Assembly: GCA_040904625.1 (NCBI GenBank)
Contig: JBBDTC010000317.1
Location: 1-16,952 of the forward strand
Reading direction: 5' to 3'
DNA length: 16,952 nt
Source of the DNA: JACKNG01 sp040904625
GTDB lineage: Bacteria > Pseudomonadota > Gammaproteobacteria > Ga0077536
This document shows, piece after piece, positions 7,748-14,761 of this stretch. Position 1 is the stretch's first letter. Each line of letters starts with the position of its first letter. The translations under genes and the position numbers were made by a program. Below the pieces are notes generated by a model. The model saw only the letters and a list, made by a program, of their open reading frames with translations, had not been told where the DNA came from and did no database searches.

Positions 7748-8295
7748 CGTTTCGCCTCCTCGTGTTTGTGGCCGCGTCTGCGTCCGCCGAGGAGCAGGGT
7801 GACACCGATGCCCGCGGTGAAAATCACCGCCACTTCGCCGAAAGTGTCGAAGCCCCGGTAGCTGGCCAATACTGACGTGACGACATTGGGTATGCCGATT
7901 TCCTTGCCCGATTCCTGCAGGTAGCGCGGGGCGACGTGAACATGCGCCGGATTATCGTCAGCACCGAAAGCGGGCATATCGCCCGTCCCCCAGACCAGAG
8001 CACCCGCGGTCGTCAGTACGACGGCGAGCGCGAGATAGGCGCGGTGGCGGGTCGGTTTCTCCGCGTGACCGACCAGTGACAGCGTCGCGAGCAGCAACAC
8101 CGTGGAGATTCCGGCGCCGACGGCGGCCTCCGTGAAGGCAACATCGGCGGCGTCCATGATCAGGAACAGTCCCGCTGACAACAGGCTGAACAGCCCGAAC
8201 AACATGGCGCTGGCGAACAAATCGCGGCTGCGTGCCACGGCCAGGGCGGTGACAACCAGAAAGGCGAACAGGACGATGTCTATCAGGTTGCTCAA
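7744..8295 (-). CDS. MrpA C-terminal-like protein (MbhD/DUF4040 + MbhE-like domains), TTG start
   Basis: A 183-residue membrane protein made of two modules that form the C-terminal part of MrpA in Bacillus-type systems. Residues about 1-80 are the MbhD/DUF4040 module, with a first helix, then the DVAFTEAAVGAGIST motif (51-65). Residues about 135-172 resemble MbhE (VTSVLASYRGFDTFGEVAVIFTA), with the conserved DT.GE core. The best start is TTG at 8295: it overlaps the mrpG stop (TTGA), and the residues after it give the expected hydrophobic N-terminus, while the open frame upstream to 8625 is antisense-free but low-complexity Arg/Gly-rich translation of mrpG in another frame. The N-terminal antiporter part of MrpA is absent from this gene. 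Similar stand-alone proteins are annotated as MnhB-related; the module assignment is from motif memory. Confidence 0.85.
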   Translation of the reverse strand: MSNLIDIVLFAFLVVTALAVARSRDLFASAMLFGLFSLLSAGLFLIMDAADVAFTEAAVGAGISTVLLLATLSLVGHAEKPTRHRAYLALAVVLTTAGALVWGTGDMPAFGADDNPAHVHVAPRYLQESGKEIGIPNVVTSVLASYRGFDTFGEVAVIFTAGIGVTLLLGGRRRGHKHEEAKR

Positions 8296-8639
8296 CGCTG
8301 ATCCTTGGGCTGATCCTCGGGCCGATCCCCGGGCTGATCCTCGGCCTGCCAGGGCGCGAGCTTGGCGCGCCGCGCAGCTTTGGCCAGCGCGTGCGATGCA
8401 GTCGGCGTGGTGAACAGCAGAAAGAAGAAGATGAAGGCCAGTTTCACGCTTGCGAGGCTCAGCCCGAACGTACACGCCAGGCCGCCGAGAAACAGGCCGG
8501 CGCACAGCGTGTCGGTGACGCCCGCGGCATGCAGGCGGGTGTAGAAGTCGGGAAAGCGCAGGATACCGATGCCGCCGACCACACCGAGCAGGCTGCCGGC
8601 CCCCAGCAGCAGTGCGCCCAGCCATTCGACCGGACTCAT
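8292..8639 (-). CDS. mrpG: Na+/H+ antiporter subunit MrpG (MnhG)
   Basis: A 115-residue membrane protein with three helices (about 6-24, 44-60 and 64-81). The motif RFPDFYTRLHAAGVTDTL (28-45) is the MrpG/MnhG signature. The hydrophobic part ends near residue 85 and is followed by a basic stretch and an unusual tail made of a four-residue repeat ((E/G/K)D(Q/R)P) encoded by four 12-base tandem repeats. Start ATG at 8639 overlaps the mrpF stop by four bases. The repeats lie directly before the TTG start of the next gene, so they may influence its translation as well as this protein's tail. The core subunit identity is secure; the tail is not a general family feature. Confidence 0.92.
   Translation of the reverse strand: MSPVEWLGALLLGAGSLLGVVGGIGILRFPDFYTRLHAAGVTDTLCAGLFLGGLACTFGLSLASVKLAFIFFFLLFTTPTASHALAKAARRAKLAPWQAEDQPGDRPEDQPKDQR
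8298..8345 (-). repeat. Four 12-bp tandem repeats encoding the MrpG tail
   Basis: Read on the plus strand the units are CTGATCCTTGGG, CTGATCCTCGGG, CCGATCCCCGGG and CTGATCCTCGGC, starting at 8298, 8310, 8322 and 8334. Because 12 is a multiple of three, copy-number change would keep mrpG in frame and only lengthen or shorten its hydrophilic tail by four residues per unit. Each unit contains a GATC site. The array stops a few bases short of the TTG start of the following gene. Confidence 0.85.
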
Positions 8640-8923
8640 TGCGCGCCGTCCTCCGACTGCGGTCGAGCCGGGTTGCCGGACTCGGTGTATTTCAAGACCG
8701 CGATCATCGCGATGAAATTGATCAGGGCGTAGAGGAGTGCGATGTCGAGGTAGTCGGCGCGACCGGAAAGCGCTGCGAGGAGGGCTATCAGCAGCACGGT
8801 CTTGGTGCCGAACATGTTCACCGCGAGGATGCGATCGTAGACCGTCGGGCCGAGCAGGGCGCGTGCCAGGGCGAGCGCCATGGTCAGTAGAACGAGCATG
8901 CCGGCGAAGGTCAGTACGGTCAT
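8636..8923 (-). CDS. mrpF: Na+/H+ antiporter subunit MrpF (MnhF)
   Basis: A 95-residue membrane protein with three helices (about 4-22, 35-52 and 58-77). It has the MrpF/MnhF signatures: RALLGPTVYDRILAVN (21-36) and DIALLYALINFIAM (59-72). It begins three bases after the mrpE TAA stop, with a purine-rich GGAGAG at about 8932-8937 as a ribosome-binding site inside the end of mrpE. Its own stop overlaps the mrpG start by four bases. MrpF and MrpG form part of the membrane core facing MrpE and the MrpA C-terminal module in known structures. Confidence 0.93.
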   Translation of the reverse strand: MTVLTFAGMLVLLTMALALARALLGPTVYDRILAVNMFGTKTVLLIALLAALSGRADYLDIALLYALINFIAMIAVLKYTESGNPARPQSEDGAQ

Positions 8924-8926
8924 TCC

Positions 8927-9400
8927 TTAACTCTCCACGTCGGCGGGCACCCGCCGGTCCATGCTGCCGTCGGCAGCTTGCCGCGCGATGGTTCTGGTCA
9001 GGCCGTGGACGGTGACGGTGCTGCCGTCGATGTCCAGGGTGACGGTGCCGGGAGTCAGGGTGATGGAATTACCGAGAATCACTTTGCCGAGGTCGCTCGA
9101 TTGCTCGGTTTCGAAGGTGACCACGGTCGGCGTGATGGCCAGGCGCGGCCGCAGAATCTCGCGCACTACCGCGGCATTGGCGAGGACTATTTCCCGCAGC
9201 AGCCACAACCAGTAATGCAACAGGCGCAACGACAGATGCAGCGGGTGGCTCTCGTGGTCGACGACGTCCATGCGTCGCGAGACGAGCACGACGAACAGGC
9301 AGGAAACCGTTGCGAGCGTCATCATCAGGGGTTCGAGGTGGCCGGACAGGAGCAGCCAGAGCACGAAGAGGATGATGAACAGACTCAGCGATCGCATCAT
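8927..9400 (-). CDS. mrpE: Na+/H+ antiporter subunit MrpE (MnhE)
   Basis: A 157-residue protein with two N-terminal helices (about 6-20 and 24-41) followed by a soluble C-terminal domain. The segment HYWLWLLREIVLANAAVVREIL (62-83) and the later LGNSITLTPGTVTLDIDG region are typical of MrpE/MnhE: the (N/G)SITLTPGT motif is close to invariant in the family. It is the first gene of the minus-strand operon, so the operon promoter should lie in 9401-9628. The start is ATG at 9400 (an ATG follows at 9397), with a G-rich GGGGGA about 11 bases upstream. The lineup E-F-G-first is the reverse of Bacillus operons, where mrpA comes first and E, F, G come last. Confidence 0.92.
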   Translation of the reverse strand: MMRSLSLFIILFVLWLLLSGHLEPLMMTLATVSCLFVVLVSRRMDVVDHESHPLHLSLRLLHYWLWLLREIVLANAAVVREILRPRLAITPTVVTFETEQSSDLGKVILGNSITLTPGTVTLDIDGSTVTVHGLTRTIARQAADGSMDRRVPADVES

Positions 9401-9491
9401 GATGGGCGGTTTCCCCCGGAACCGTATTGTCGTTCTGCACGGCGGCCGCGGGCCGTCGCCGCAGGTTTATCGCCTATCGTTGTAATTCAGA

Positions 9492-9524
9492 CTGCCAGGC
9501 GGCACTCTCACTGCCGTCTGGCAG
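9492..9524 (+). promoter_or_regulatory. Hairpin in the leader of the acetolactate synthase gene
   Basis: CTGCCAGGCGGCA (9492-9504) pairs with TGCCGTCTGGCAG (9512-9524) across a 7-base loop (CTCTCAC): 13 pairs, one of them G-U if the plus strand is transcribed. No run of T follows on the plus strand, so it is not a classical intrinsic terminator. It could be a leader-RNA structure, an operator with dyad symmetry, or chance in GC-rich DNA; the length makes chance unlikely. Confidence 0.5.
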
Positions 9525-9616
9525 GCGATTGTACTCAATTCCCGGCGACGATAGCGGGCCTCGCAGCCATGATCTTTACTCGCGCGCAATCGGCGATGAT
9601 GGCGTGGCACTGCACC

Positions 9617-9623
9617 GAGGAGA
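9617..9623 (+). promoter_or_regulatory. Ribosome-binding site of the acetolactate synthase gene
   Basis: GAGGAGA lies five bases before the ATG at 9629. It decides the start in favour of 9629 over the upstream in-frame ATG at 9570, which has no comparable site and would add residues not found in the family. Confidence 0.75.
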
Positions 9624-9628
9624 CGAAT

Positions 9629-11461
9629 ATGGAGGGTGAACGCACCCGCCCGGCGGCCGATGACATCACCTATGGCGATGTCAGTTCCGTCAGCGGAGCC
9701 CGCCTCGCTGACATACGAGCCGAGGATCGACCGCGCGCGCAGCGCGGCGCCCAATTGCTCGCCGCGGCGCTGCGTGCCGAGGGCGTGGAGTGCCTGTTCG
9801 GATATCCCGGCGGCGCGAACCTCGAGATCTTCGATGTTCTCGATGCTTTCGGCATCCGCTGTTACCGGACCGAACATGAACAGGGCGCGGTGCATGCGGC
9901 GCAGGGCTACGCGCGCGCCAGTGGCCGGGTCGGCGTGTGTCTCGCGACGTCCGGTCCGGGTGCCTGCAATCTCGTGACCGGACTCGCCGATGCCAACAGC
10001 GATTCCACCCCGGTCGTCGCCATCACCGGCAATGTTCCCAGCCATCTCCTCGGTCGCAACGCGTTTCAGGAAGCCGACATCGTCGGTATCACCGCGCCGA
10101 TCACCAAAGGCAGCTTCCTCGTCCGCCACGTCGCCGATATTCCCCGTGTGGTGCGCACCGCGTTCGCATTGGCTGCCGCCAACCGGACCGGGCCGGTGCT
10201 CGTCGACCTGCCCAAGGACATCCAGCAGCACTATCCGCGCGACGCCGACGGCCGCTACGCGCCGCCGCGGATCCCGGCCGTGATCGATCCGCCGGAGGTG
10301 CCCCTCGGCGACATCCCGGCGGCGCAGCTCGAGCAATGTGTGCGGATGATCGCCGAAGCGGAGCGACCGGTGATCTATGCCGGCGGCGGTATCGTTGCCA
10401 GCGCCACCGAAGCAACGCTGGTCGCCCTGGCCGAAAAACTCGGCTGCCCGGTCACCACCACCATCATGGGGTTGGGCGCGGTGCCGTCGACGCATCCGTT
10501 GTGGCTGCACGTCCTCGGCATGCACGGCTCCTATGCGGCCAATGTCGCGGTCAACGAGGCCGACCTCGTGCTCGCCCTCGGCGTCCGTTTCGACGACCGC
10601 GTCACCGGCAACGTGGATGAGTTCATCAAGCACGGCCAGATCATCCACATCGATGTCGATCGCCGTGAGATCGGCAAGAACAAGGCCGTCACGCTCGGCA
10701 TCACGGCCGACCTCGAGCACGCCCTGCCGCAGCTGCTGGCTGCCGTTGAGGCGGGTGACTATGCACCCTGGCGTGCCTATGTGGCGACCCTCGCGGAGGC
10801 GCACCCGCTGTCTGTGCGGGCCCAGGACGGACTGTCCGGTCCCGCGGCGATAGCTTTGCTCTCGCGTCTCACTGCCGGCAACGCCATCGTCTCGCTCGGC
10901 GTCGGCCAGCACCAAATGTGGGGGATGCAGCATTACGCCGTGAACCAGCCCCGTTCGTTCCTGTCGAGCTCGGGCTTCGGCACCATGGGTTACGGGCTGC
11001 CTGCCGCGATCGGCGCCAAGGTGGCCTGCCCCGATCGCCTGGTCATCGACATCGACGGCGACGGCAGCCTCAACATGAGCATTCACGAACTGTCGACCTG
11101 TCATCGCTATGGACTCGGCGTGAAAATCGTGTGCATCAATAATCAATGGCTGGGCATGGTGCGGCAGTGGCAGGACATGATCTACGCCGGCCATCGGGCG
11201 GAGTCGTCGCTGGGTGACCCGATGGCGGTAAAAGCGCCCGGTGATGCCGATATCTACCCGGACTTCGTGACCATCGCCGCCGGTTACCGGGTCAAGGCCG
11301 AGCGCGTCCGTACCGTGGCCGAACTCGAGGCCGCCTGCACACGCCTGCTCGCCGATCCGTCCGAGCCCTATCTGCTCGACGTCATCGTCGACCGCGAGCA
11401 GAACGTCTATCCCATGATCCCGGCCGGCGGCACCTATCGCGACATCATCCTCGATGGGTGA
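9629..11461 (+). CDS. ilvB: Acetolactate (acetohydroxyacid) synthase large subunit
   Basis: A 610-residue thiamine-diphosphate enzyme of the branched-chain amino acid pathway, joining pyruvate with pyruvate or 2-oxobutyrate in the cytoplasm. The catalytic Glu is E84 (TEHEQGA); the TPP/Mg motif runs from GDGS (477-480) to NN (504-505). LGMHG (296-300), FDDRVTG (321-327), and RQWQD with W514 are acetohydroxyacid-synthase specific, W514 matching the residue that recognises 2-oxobutyrate in known enzymes. The C-terminal part (GDP near 529-531, MIPAGGTYRDII at the end) resembles plant and cyanobacterial enzymes more than E. coli IlvB/IlvI, with an insertion of about ten residues near 530. An N-terminal extension of about 35 residues is unusual. 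At 160-161 it reads KG where most relatives have KH. Its stop overlaps the next start by 8 bases. No ilvN/ilvH regulatory subunit or ilvC is adjacent. Confidence 0.9.
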   Translation: MEGERTRPAADDITYGDVSSVSGARLADIRAEDRPRAQRGAQLLAAALRAEGVECLFGYPGGANLEIFDVLDAFGIRCYRTEHEQGAVHAAQGYARASGRVGVCLATSGPGACNLVTGLADANSDSTPVVAITGNVPSHLLGRNAFQEADIVGITAPITKGSFLVRHVADIPRVVRTAFALAAANRTGPVLVDLPKDIQQHYPRDADGRYAPPRIPAVIDPPEVPLGDIPAAQLEQCVRMIAEAERPVIYAGGGIVASATEATLVALAEKLGCPVTTTIMGLGAVPSTHPLWLHVLGMHGSYAANVAVNEADLVLALGVRFDDRVTGNVDEFIKHGQIIHIDVDRREIGKNKAVTLGITADLEHALPQLLAAVEAGDYAPWRAYVATLAEAHPLSVRAQDGLSGPAAIALLSRLTAGNAIVSLGVGQHQMWGMQHYAVNQPRSFLSSSGFGTMGYGLPAAIGAKVACPDRLVIDIDGDGSLNMSIHELSTCHRYGLGVKIVCINNQWLGMVRQWQDMIYAGHRAESSLGDPMAVKAPGDADIYPDFVTIAAGYRVKAERVRTVAELEAACTRLLADPSEPYLLDVIVDREQNVYPMIPAGGTYRDIILDG

Positions 11462-12464
11462 TCGTCCTCGCCTCGGCCTCATGCTGTGGCCCGTGCCGGG
11501 CCTCGAAGCCGGTTTCGAGCGTGGCCTGTGGGCCGAGCAGCAGGGTTATGACGACCTCTGGTTGTGCGACGCCGAAGGCATGGAAGATCCGCTCGCACTG
11601 GGCGCCGCGCTCGGTGCCGTCACCAGCCGGGTGCGCCTGTGCACCGGCATCGTGCCGGTATTCAATCGTCCGCCGCCGGTGCTCGCGACCGGGGTCGCGG
11701 CAGTTGCGGCGCGTGCACCGGGGCGCTTCGTGCTCGGGCTCGGGGCTTCGACGCCGAACATGATCGAACGCTGGTATGGGCTCGACTACCGGCGGCCGCT
11801 GACGCGGGTGCGCGAGACCGTCGTCCTGCTGCGCCAGATTCTGGCTGGCGGCAAAAGCGACTTCGCGGGCAAGACCATCCACAGCCATGGCTTTCGTCTG
11901 CAGGCGCCGCCCGCGCAGCCGGTGCCGATCGTGCTCGGTGCGATCGGCGGGCGCATGCTCGAACTCGCCGGCGAGCTGGCGGACGGTGTCTTGCTGAACG
12001 ACTTCACGCCGCCCGATCGGCTGGCCTACGCCTGCGAGCGCCTGGACGCCGGCGCGAAGCGCGCCGGGCGGCGCGTCGAAGACCTCGAGATCGTCAAGCG
12101 CCGTGCGCTCTATGTGACGGATGACGATGCGGCTGGGCTCGAGTATTTCCGCCGGCATCTCGCCTTCTATGCATCCGCGGCACCGTATCAGAACGTCCTC
12201 ATTGAACTTGGCTATGCGGCAGCGGTGGAAGAGGCCCGGGCGGGATATGCGAGCCGCGACCGTGCCCGTATCACCGGCGCTGTCAGCGACGACATGGTTC
12301 GGCGAATTTTTACGTTCGGCAATGAAGATGTCTGCCGCGCGCAGGTGCGCGCGGACTTCGCCGCCGGCATCGGCAGCGTCGTCATCAGTCCGCAGGGTGG
12401 CACGGCCAGCGCTTTCGCGCGCGGTGCCGAGGCGTTCGTGCCGCGGGCCCTGGCGGGCGACTGA
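11454..12464 (+). CDS. LLM-class (luciferase-like) F420- or FMN-dependent oxidoreductase, coupled to ilvB
   Basis: A 336-residue protein with the TIM-barrel luciferase-like fold. It starts with a typical first strand (PRLGLMLWPV), has WLCDAEG at about 36-42, SRVRLCTGIVPVFNRPP (58-74), and GRFVLGLGAS (90-99), the pattern seen in F420-dependent oxidoreductases related to methylene-H4MPT reductase. PVPIVLGAIGGRMLELAGELADG (155-177) is the usual cofactor-side loop. I cannot decide between F420 and FMN from this alone. ATG at 11454 overlaps the acetolactate synthase stop by eight bases (ATGggTGA), so the two are almost surely translated together and may act in one pathway. It ends ten bases before the stop of a convergent second LLM gene. 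The substrate is unknown. Confidence 0.8.
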   Translation: MGDRPRLGLMLWPVPGLEAGFERGLWAEQQGYDDLWLCDAEGMEDPLALGAALGAVTSRVRLCTGIVPVFNRPPPVLATGVAAVAARAPGRFVLGLGASTPNMIERWYGLDYRRPLTRVRETVVLLRQILAGGKSDFAGKTIHSHGFRLQAPPAQPVPIVLGAIGGRMLELAGELADGVLLNDFTPPDRLAYACERLDAGAKRAGRRVEDLEIVKRRALYVTDDDAAGLEYFRRHLAFYASAAPYQNVLIELGYAAAVEEARAGYASRDRARITGAVSDDMVRRIFTFGNEDVCRAQVRADFAAGIGSVVISPQGGTASAFARGAEAFVPRALAGD

Positions 12465-12474
12465 CCCTTCGAAG

Positions 12475-13560
12475 TCAAACGCGCAGGTGCGCCACGCGCG
12501 GCATGACTTCGTGCGCCAGCAAGCCCATCGATTCGCGCCAGGCACTGGATTGATCGACGTAATCGGTACCCAGCACGACCATGGTGCCGAAGCCGCCGAG
12601 CTCGTCATACATGGTTTCGAGTTTCTCGGTGACCGTCGCCGGTGAGCCGACCAGCCAATTGTGGCGCGCCAGATAGGCCGCGGTGACATCGCTGTCCGGT
12701 ACGTCCTGATCGTGCTTGAGGAAAGACAGGAAATTGAAGTCGGAGAACAGCGGCAATAGATGTTCCGTCCACAGCCGCCCCAGTCCGCCCTCCACAGCAA
12801 GCTTCCACGCGGCGTCGTCAGTCTCGGCGACACAGACTTCCCGGCTGACCCGCCACAGGGCGCGGTCGGCGCTGCGCCCGGCGCTGTCGGCACCGGCCAC
12901 GACCGAATCCCAGTGGCCGCGTACATAGCCCGTATTCAGATTCAGGCTCATCGGGATGAAGCCGCGCTCTCCGCACAGGCGCAGCGTGTCCGATTTGGCG
13001 CTCAGTCCGGACAGGCTGATGGGGGGATGCGGCGCCTGCAGCGGGCGCAGGTGGGCGCGCAGGGTGCCGTGCAGGTTGGGCGCCGGTTTACGTACCGTCC
13101 AGTACTTGCCGACGTGCTCGAATTCTTCCTCGTCGCCCCACAGGCGCAGGATGATGTCGAGCGCTTCCTTGAGCATATGCCGGTGCTGGCCGGCCATGCC
13201 ATCGACGTCGAACATGGCCCAATCGCTGGGCAGGCCACTGGCCGCGATACCGAAGTTGTAGCGGCCCTGGCCCAGGTGATCGAGCGTCGCCGCGCGGTTG
13301 GCGAGTTCGGCCGGATGATGGTAGGGGAGCAGGAAGCCGCCAGTGCCGAGGCGGATTCGCGAGGTCTCACGGAAGGCCTGGGCAACCAGCAGGTCGGGCG
13401 CGGAGTTCGGTTCCCATGGACAGGTGTGATGTTCCCCGACCCAGGCTTCCGTGTAGCCGAATTCGTCGGCCCAGCGCAAGGTTTCGAGGTCCCATTCGTG
13501 GCCGGCGTACAGTGGCCGTTCCGGTGGGTGCGAAGGCATGATGAACAGACCGAGTTCCAT
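12475..13560 (-). CDS. LLM-class flavin-dependent monooxygenase
   Basis: A 361-residue TIM-barrel protein of the bacterial luciferase family. It starts MELGLFIMPSHPP, has GEHHT at 42-46 (the EHH motif of alkanal-monooxygenase-like members), then SRIRLGTGGFLLPYHHP (66-82), which places it in the FMN-using branch (distinct from its neighbour on the other strand, which has WLCDAEG at that place). ATG at 13560 was chosen because AGGGGAG lies just before it (complement of 13564-13570) and the protein starts there as in relatives; the frame is open further up but without family features. It faces the other LLM gene tail to tail and shares a 268-base divergent spacer with cysD. LLM monooxygenases act on alkanesulfonates, aldehydes, terpenes and others; nearness to sulfate-activation genes makes a sulfur substrate conceivable but unproven. 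Confidence 0.82.
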   Translation of the reverse strand: MELGLFIMPSHPPERPLYAGHEWDLETLRWADEFGYTEAWVGEHHTCPWEPNSAPDLLVAQAFRETSRIRLGTGGFLLPYHHPAELANRAATLDHLGQGRYNFGIAASGLPSDWAMFDVDGMAGQHRHMLKEALDIILRLWGDEEEFEHVGKYWTVRKPAPNLHGTLRAHLRPLQAPHPPISLSGLSAKSDTLRLCGERGFIPMSLNLNTGYVRGHWDSVVAGADSAGRSADRALWRVSREVCVAETDDAAWKLAVEGGLGRLWTEHLLPLFSDFNFLSFLKHDQDVPDSDVTAAYLARHNWLVGSPATVTEKLETMYDELGGFGTMVVLGTDYVDQSSAWRESMGLLAHEVMPRVAHLRV

Positions 13561-13828
13561 GATCTCCCCTTGACGCGTATTTAGTGCATCAGAAAGCGTC
13601 CGGGCATTCATTGTCAACGTCCATGCGGCAGCGGCGAGCGGACTACAGGCCAGGCCGGAGTCGGAACGGCGTCGCGGCACGGGTCGCGTACCGCAAAAGA
13701 GGCCGCATCGACAGCAGGGTTTCTCTCCCCGGTACTGCACTGCAGCGCAGCGAACGTTATACTGCGCGGCGGTCGCGCGCTCGTCCAGAAAGCGGCATTC
13801 AATCCATCAATTCGGACCCGAAGCGTTC
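13561..13828. promoter_or_regulatory. Divergent promoter region between the LLM monooxygenase gene and cysD
   Basis: 268 bases without a supported gene. It contains the LLM ribosome-binding site at its left end and a good -10 candidate for cysD, TATACT at 13758-13763, in an otherwise GC-rich stretch. The hexamer 17 bases upstream (CTGCAC, 13735-13740) is a poor -35, which would fit a promoter needing an activator such as CysB; that is inference. The cysD start itself has no strong ribosome-binding site. Confidence 0.45.
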
Positions 13829-14740
13829 ATGACAGCTTACAGCCTGACCCATCTACGCCAGCTCGAAGCCGAGAGCATTCATATCATCCGCGAGGTCGCG
13901 GCGGAATTCGCCAATCCGGTCATGCTGTATTCGATTGGCAAGGATTCTGCCGTCATGCTCCAGCTCGCCCTGAAGGCGTTCCACCCGGCCAAGCTGCCGT
14001 TCCCGCTGCTGCATGTCGACACCACCTGGAAATTCCGCGACATGATTCGTTTTCGCGAGGAATACGTGCGCCAGGAGCTCGGTCTCGACGTTCTGGTCCA
14101 TACCAATGAGGAAGGCCTGCAGCACGGCATCAGTCCGTTCGAGGACAGTGAGAAACACACCGAGCTGATGAAGACCGATGCGCTCAAGCAGGCCCTCGAC
14201 AAGTACGGATTCGATGCGGCTTTCGGCGGCGCGCGGCGCGATGAGGAGAAGTCGCGGGCCAAGGAGCGGGTTTTCTCTTTCCGCGATCGCAATCACCGCT
14301 GGGATCCGAAGAATCAGCGCCCCGAACTGTGGAGTCTCTACAATGCCCGGGTCAACAAGGGCGAGAGCATTCGCGTATTCCCGCTTTCCAACTGGACCGA
14401 ACTCGACGTCTGGCAGTACATCCACCTCGAACAAATTCCCATCGTGCCGCTCTATTTCGCGGCCGAACGTCCGGTGGTCGAACGCGACGGCGTGTTGATC
14501 ATGCAGGACGACGATCGTCTCGAGCTGCGACCGGATGAAATCGTGCAGCACAAGCGCGTGCGCTTTCGGACGCTCGGCTGCTACCCCCTGACAGGTGCGG
14601 TCGAATCGAACGCGAGTACGCTGCCCGAGATCATCCAGGAGATGCTCCTCGCAACCACCTCCGAACGCCAGGGTCGGGTCATCGACCAGGACGAAGGCGG
14701 TGCGGGAATGGAAGAGAAGAAGCGTCGCGGTTATTTCTAG
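13829..14740 (+). CDS. cysD: Sulfate adenylyltransferase subunit 2 (ATP sulfurylase small subunit)
   Basis: A 303-residue cytoplasmic enzyme, the usual CysD length. With CysN it makes adenosine 5'-phosphosulfate from ATP and sulfate, the first step of sulfate assimilation. The PP-loop motif SIGKDSAVM is at 35-43, where ATP pyrophosphate binds. Other conserved stretches are HVDTTWKFRDMI (65-76), FGGARRDEEKSRAKER (132-147) and FPLSNWTELDVWQYI (189-203). It ends with the typical KKRRGYF. Start ATG at 13829 is the first in the frame and fits relatives. cysNC follows after 75 bases on the same strand, so the pair forms an operon. Nothing is missing or altered. Confidence 0.96.
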   Translation: MTAYSLTHLRQLEAESIHIIREVAAEFANPVMLYSIGKDSAVMLQLALKAFHPAKLPFPLLHVDTTWKFRDMIRFREEYVRQELGLDVLVHTNEEGLQHGISPFEDSEKHTELMKTDALKQALDKYGFDAAFGGARRDEEKSRAKERVFSFRDRNHRWDPKNQRPELWSLYNARVNKGESIRVFPLSNWTELDVWQYIHLEQIPIVPLYFAAERPVVERDGVLIMQDDDRLELRPDEIVQHKRVRFRTLGCYPLTGAVESNASTLPEIIQEMLLATTSERQGRVIDQDEGGAGMEEKKRRGYF

Positions 14741-14761
14741 ACAAGGTCGCCGAGGGTTTTG

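Larger units (their letters stand above)
9401..9628. promoter_or_regulatory. Divergent intergenic region between the antiporter operon and the acetolactate synthase gene
   Basis: 228 bases with no convincing gene. Both flanking operons must be transcribed from here in opposite directions, so two promoters are expected, but I cannot name clear -35/-10 pairs on either strand. It holds a strong 13-bp hairpin at 9492-9524, reported as its own entry. I found no leader peptide rich in branched-chain amino acid codons, so classical ilv attenuation is not supported. Confidence 0.5.

Noticed and set aside
8298..8345. CRISPR-like array
   Set aside because: Only four 12-bp units with no spacers, in frame inside mrpG.
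8296..8625. Upstream extension of the MrpA C-terminal-like gene to 8625
   Set aside because: It overlaps mrpG completely and gives low-complexity Arg/Gly sequence; the TTG at 8295 fits both overlap and protein start.
2105..9400. Complex I (nuo) or a membrane-bound hydrogenase operon
   Set aside because: No NuoH, quinone-site, Fe-S or NiFe hydrogenase subunits are present, and mrpE, F, G and B are diagnostic for Mrp-type antiporters.
8978..9628. N-terminal extension of the acetolactate synthase frame by 217 codons
   Set aside because: It runs antisense through mrpE, has no family similarity, and the ribosome-binding site at 9617-9623 points to the ATG at 9629.
9467..11482. Long open frame (671 codons) on the minus strand opposite the acetolactate synthase gene
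   Set aside because: Its product is rich in Arg, Gly, Asp and His with no family motifs, and it mirrors a well-supported gene. It is a by-product of GC-rich codon use.
13584..13832. Small plus-strand open frame before cysD
   Set aside because: It has no recognisable features, lies over the probable cysD promoter and overlaps the cysD start.
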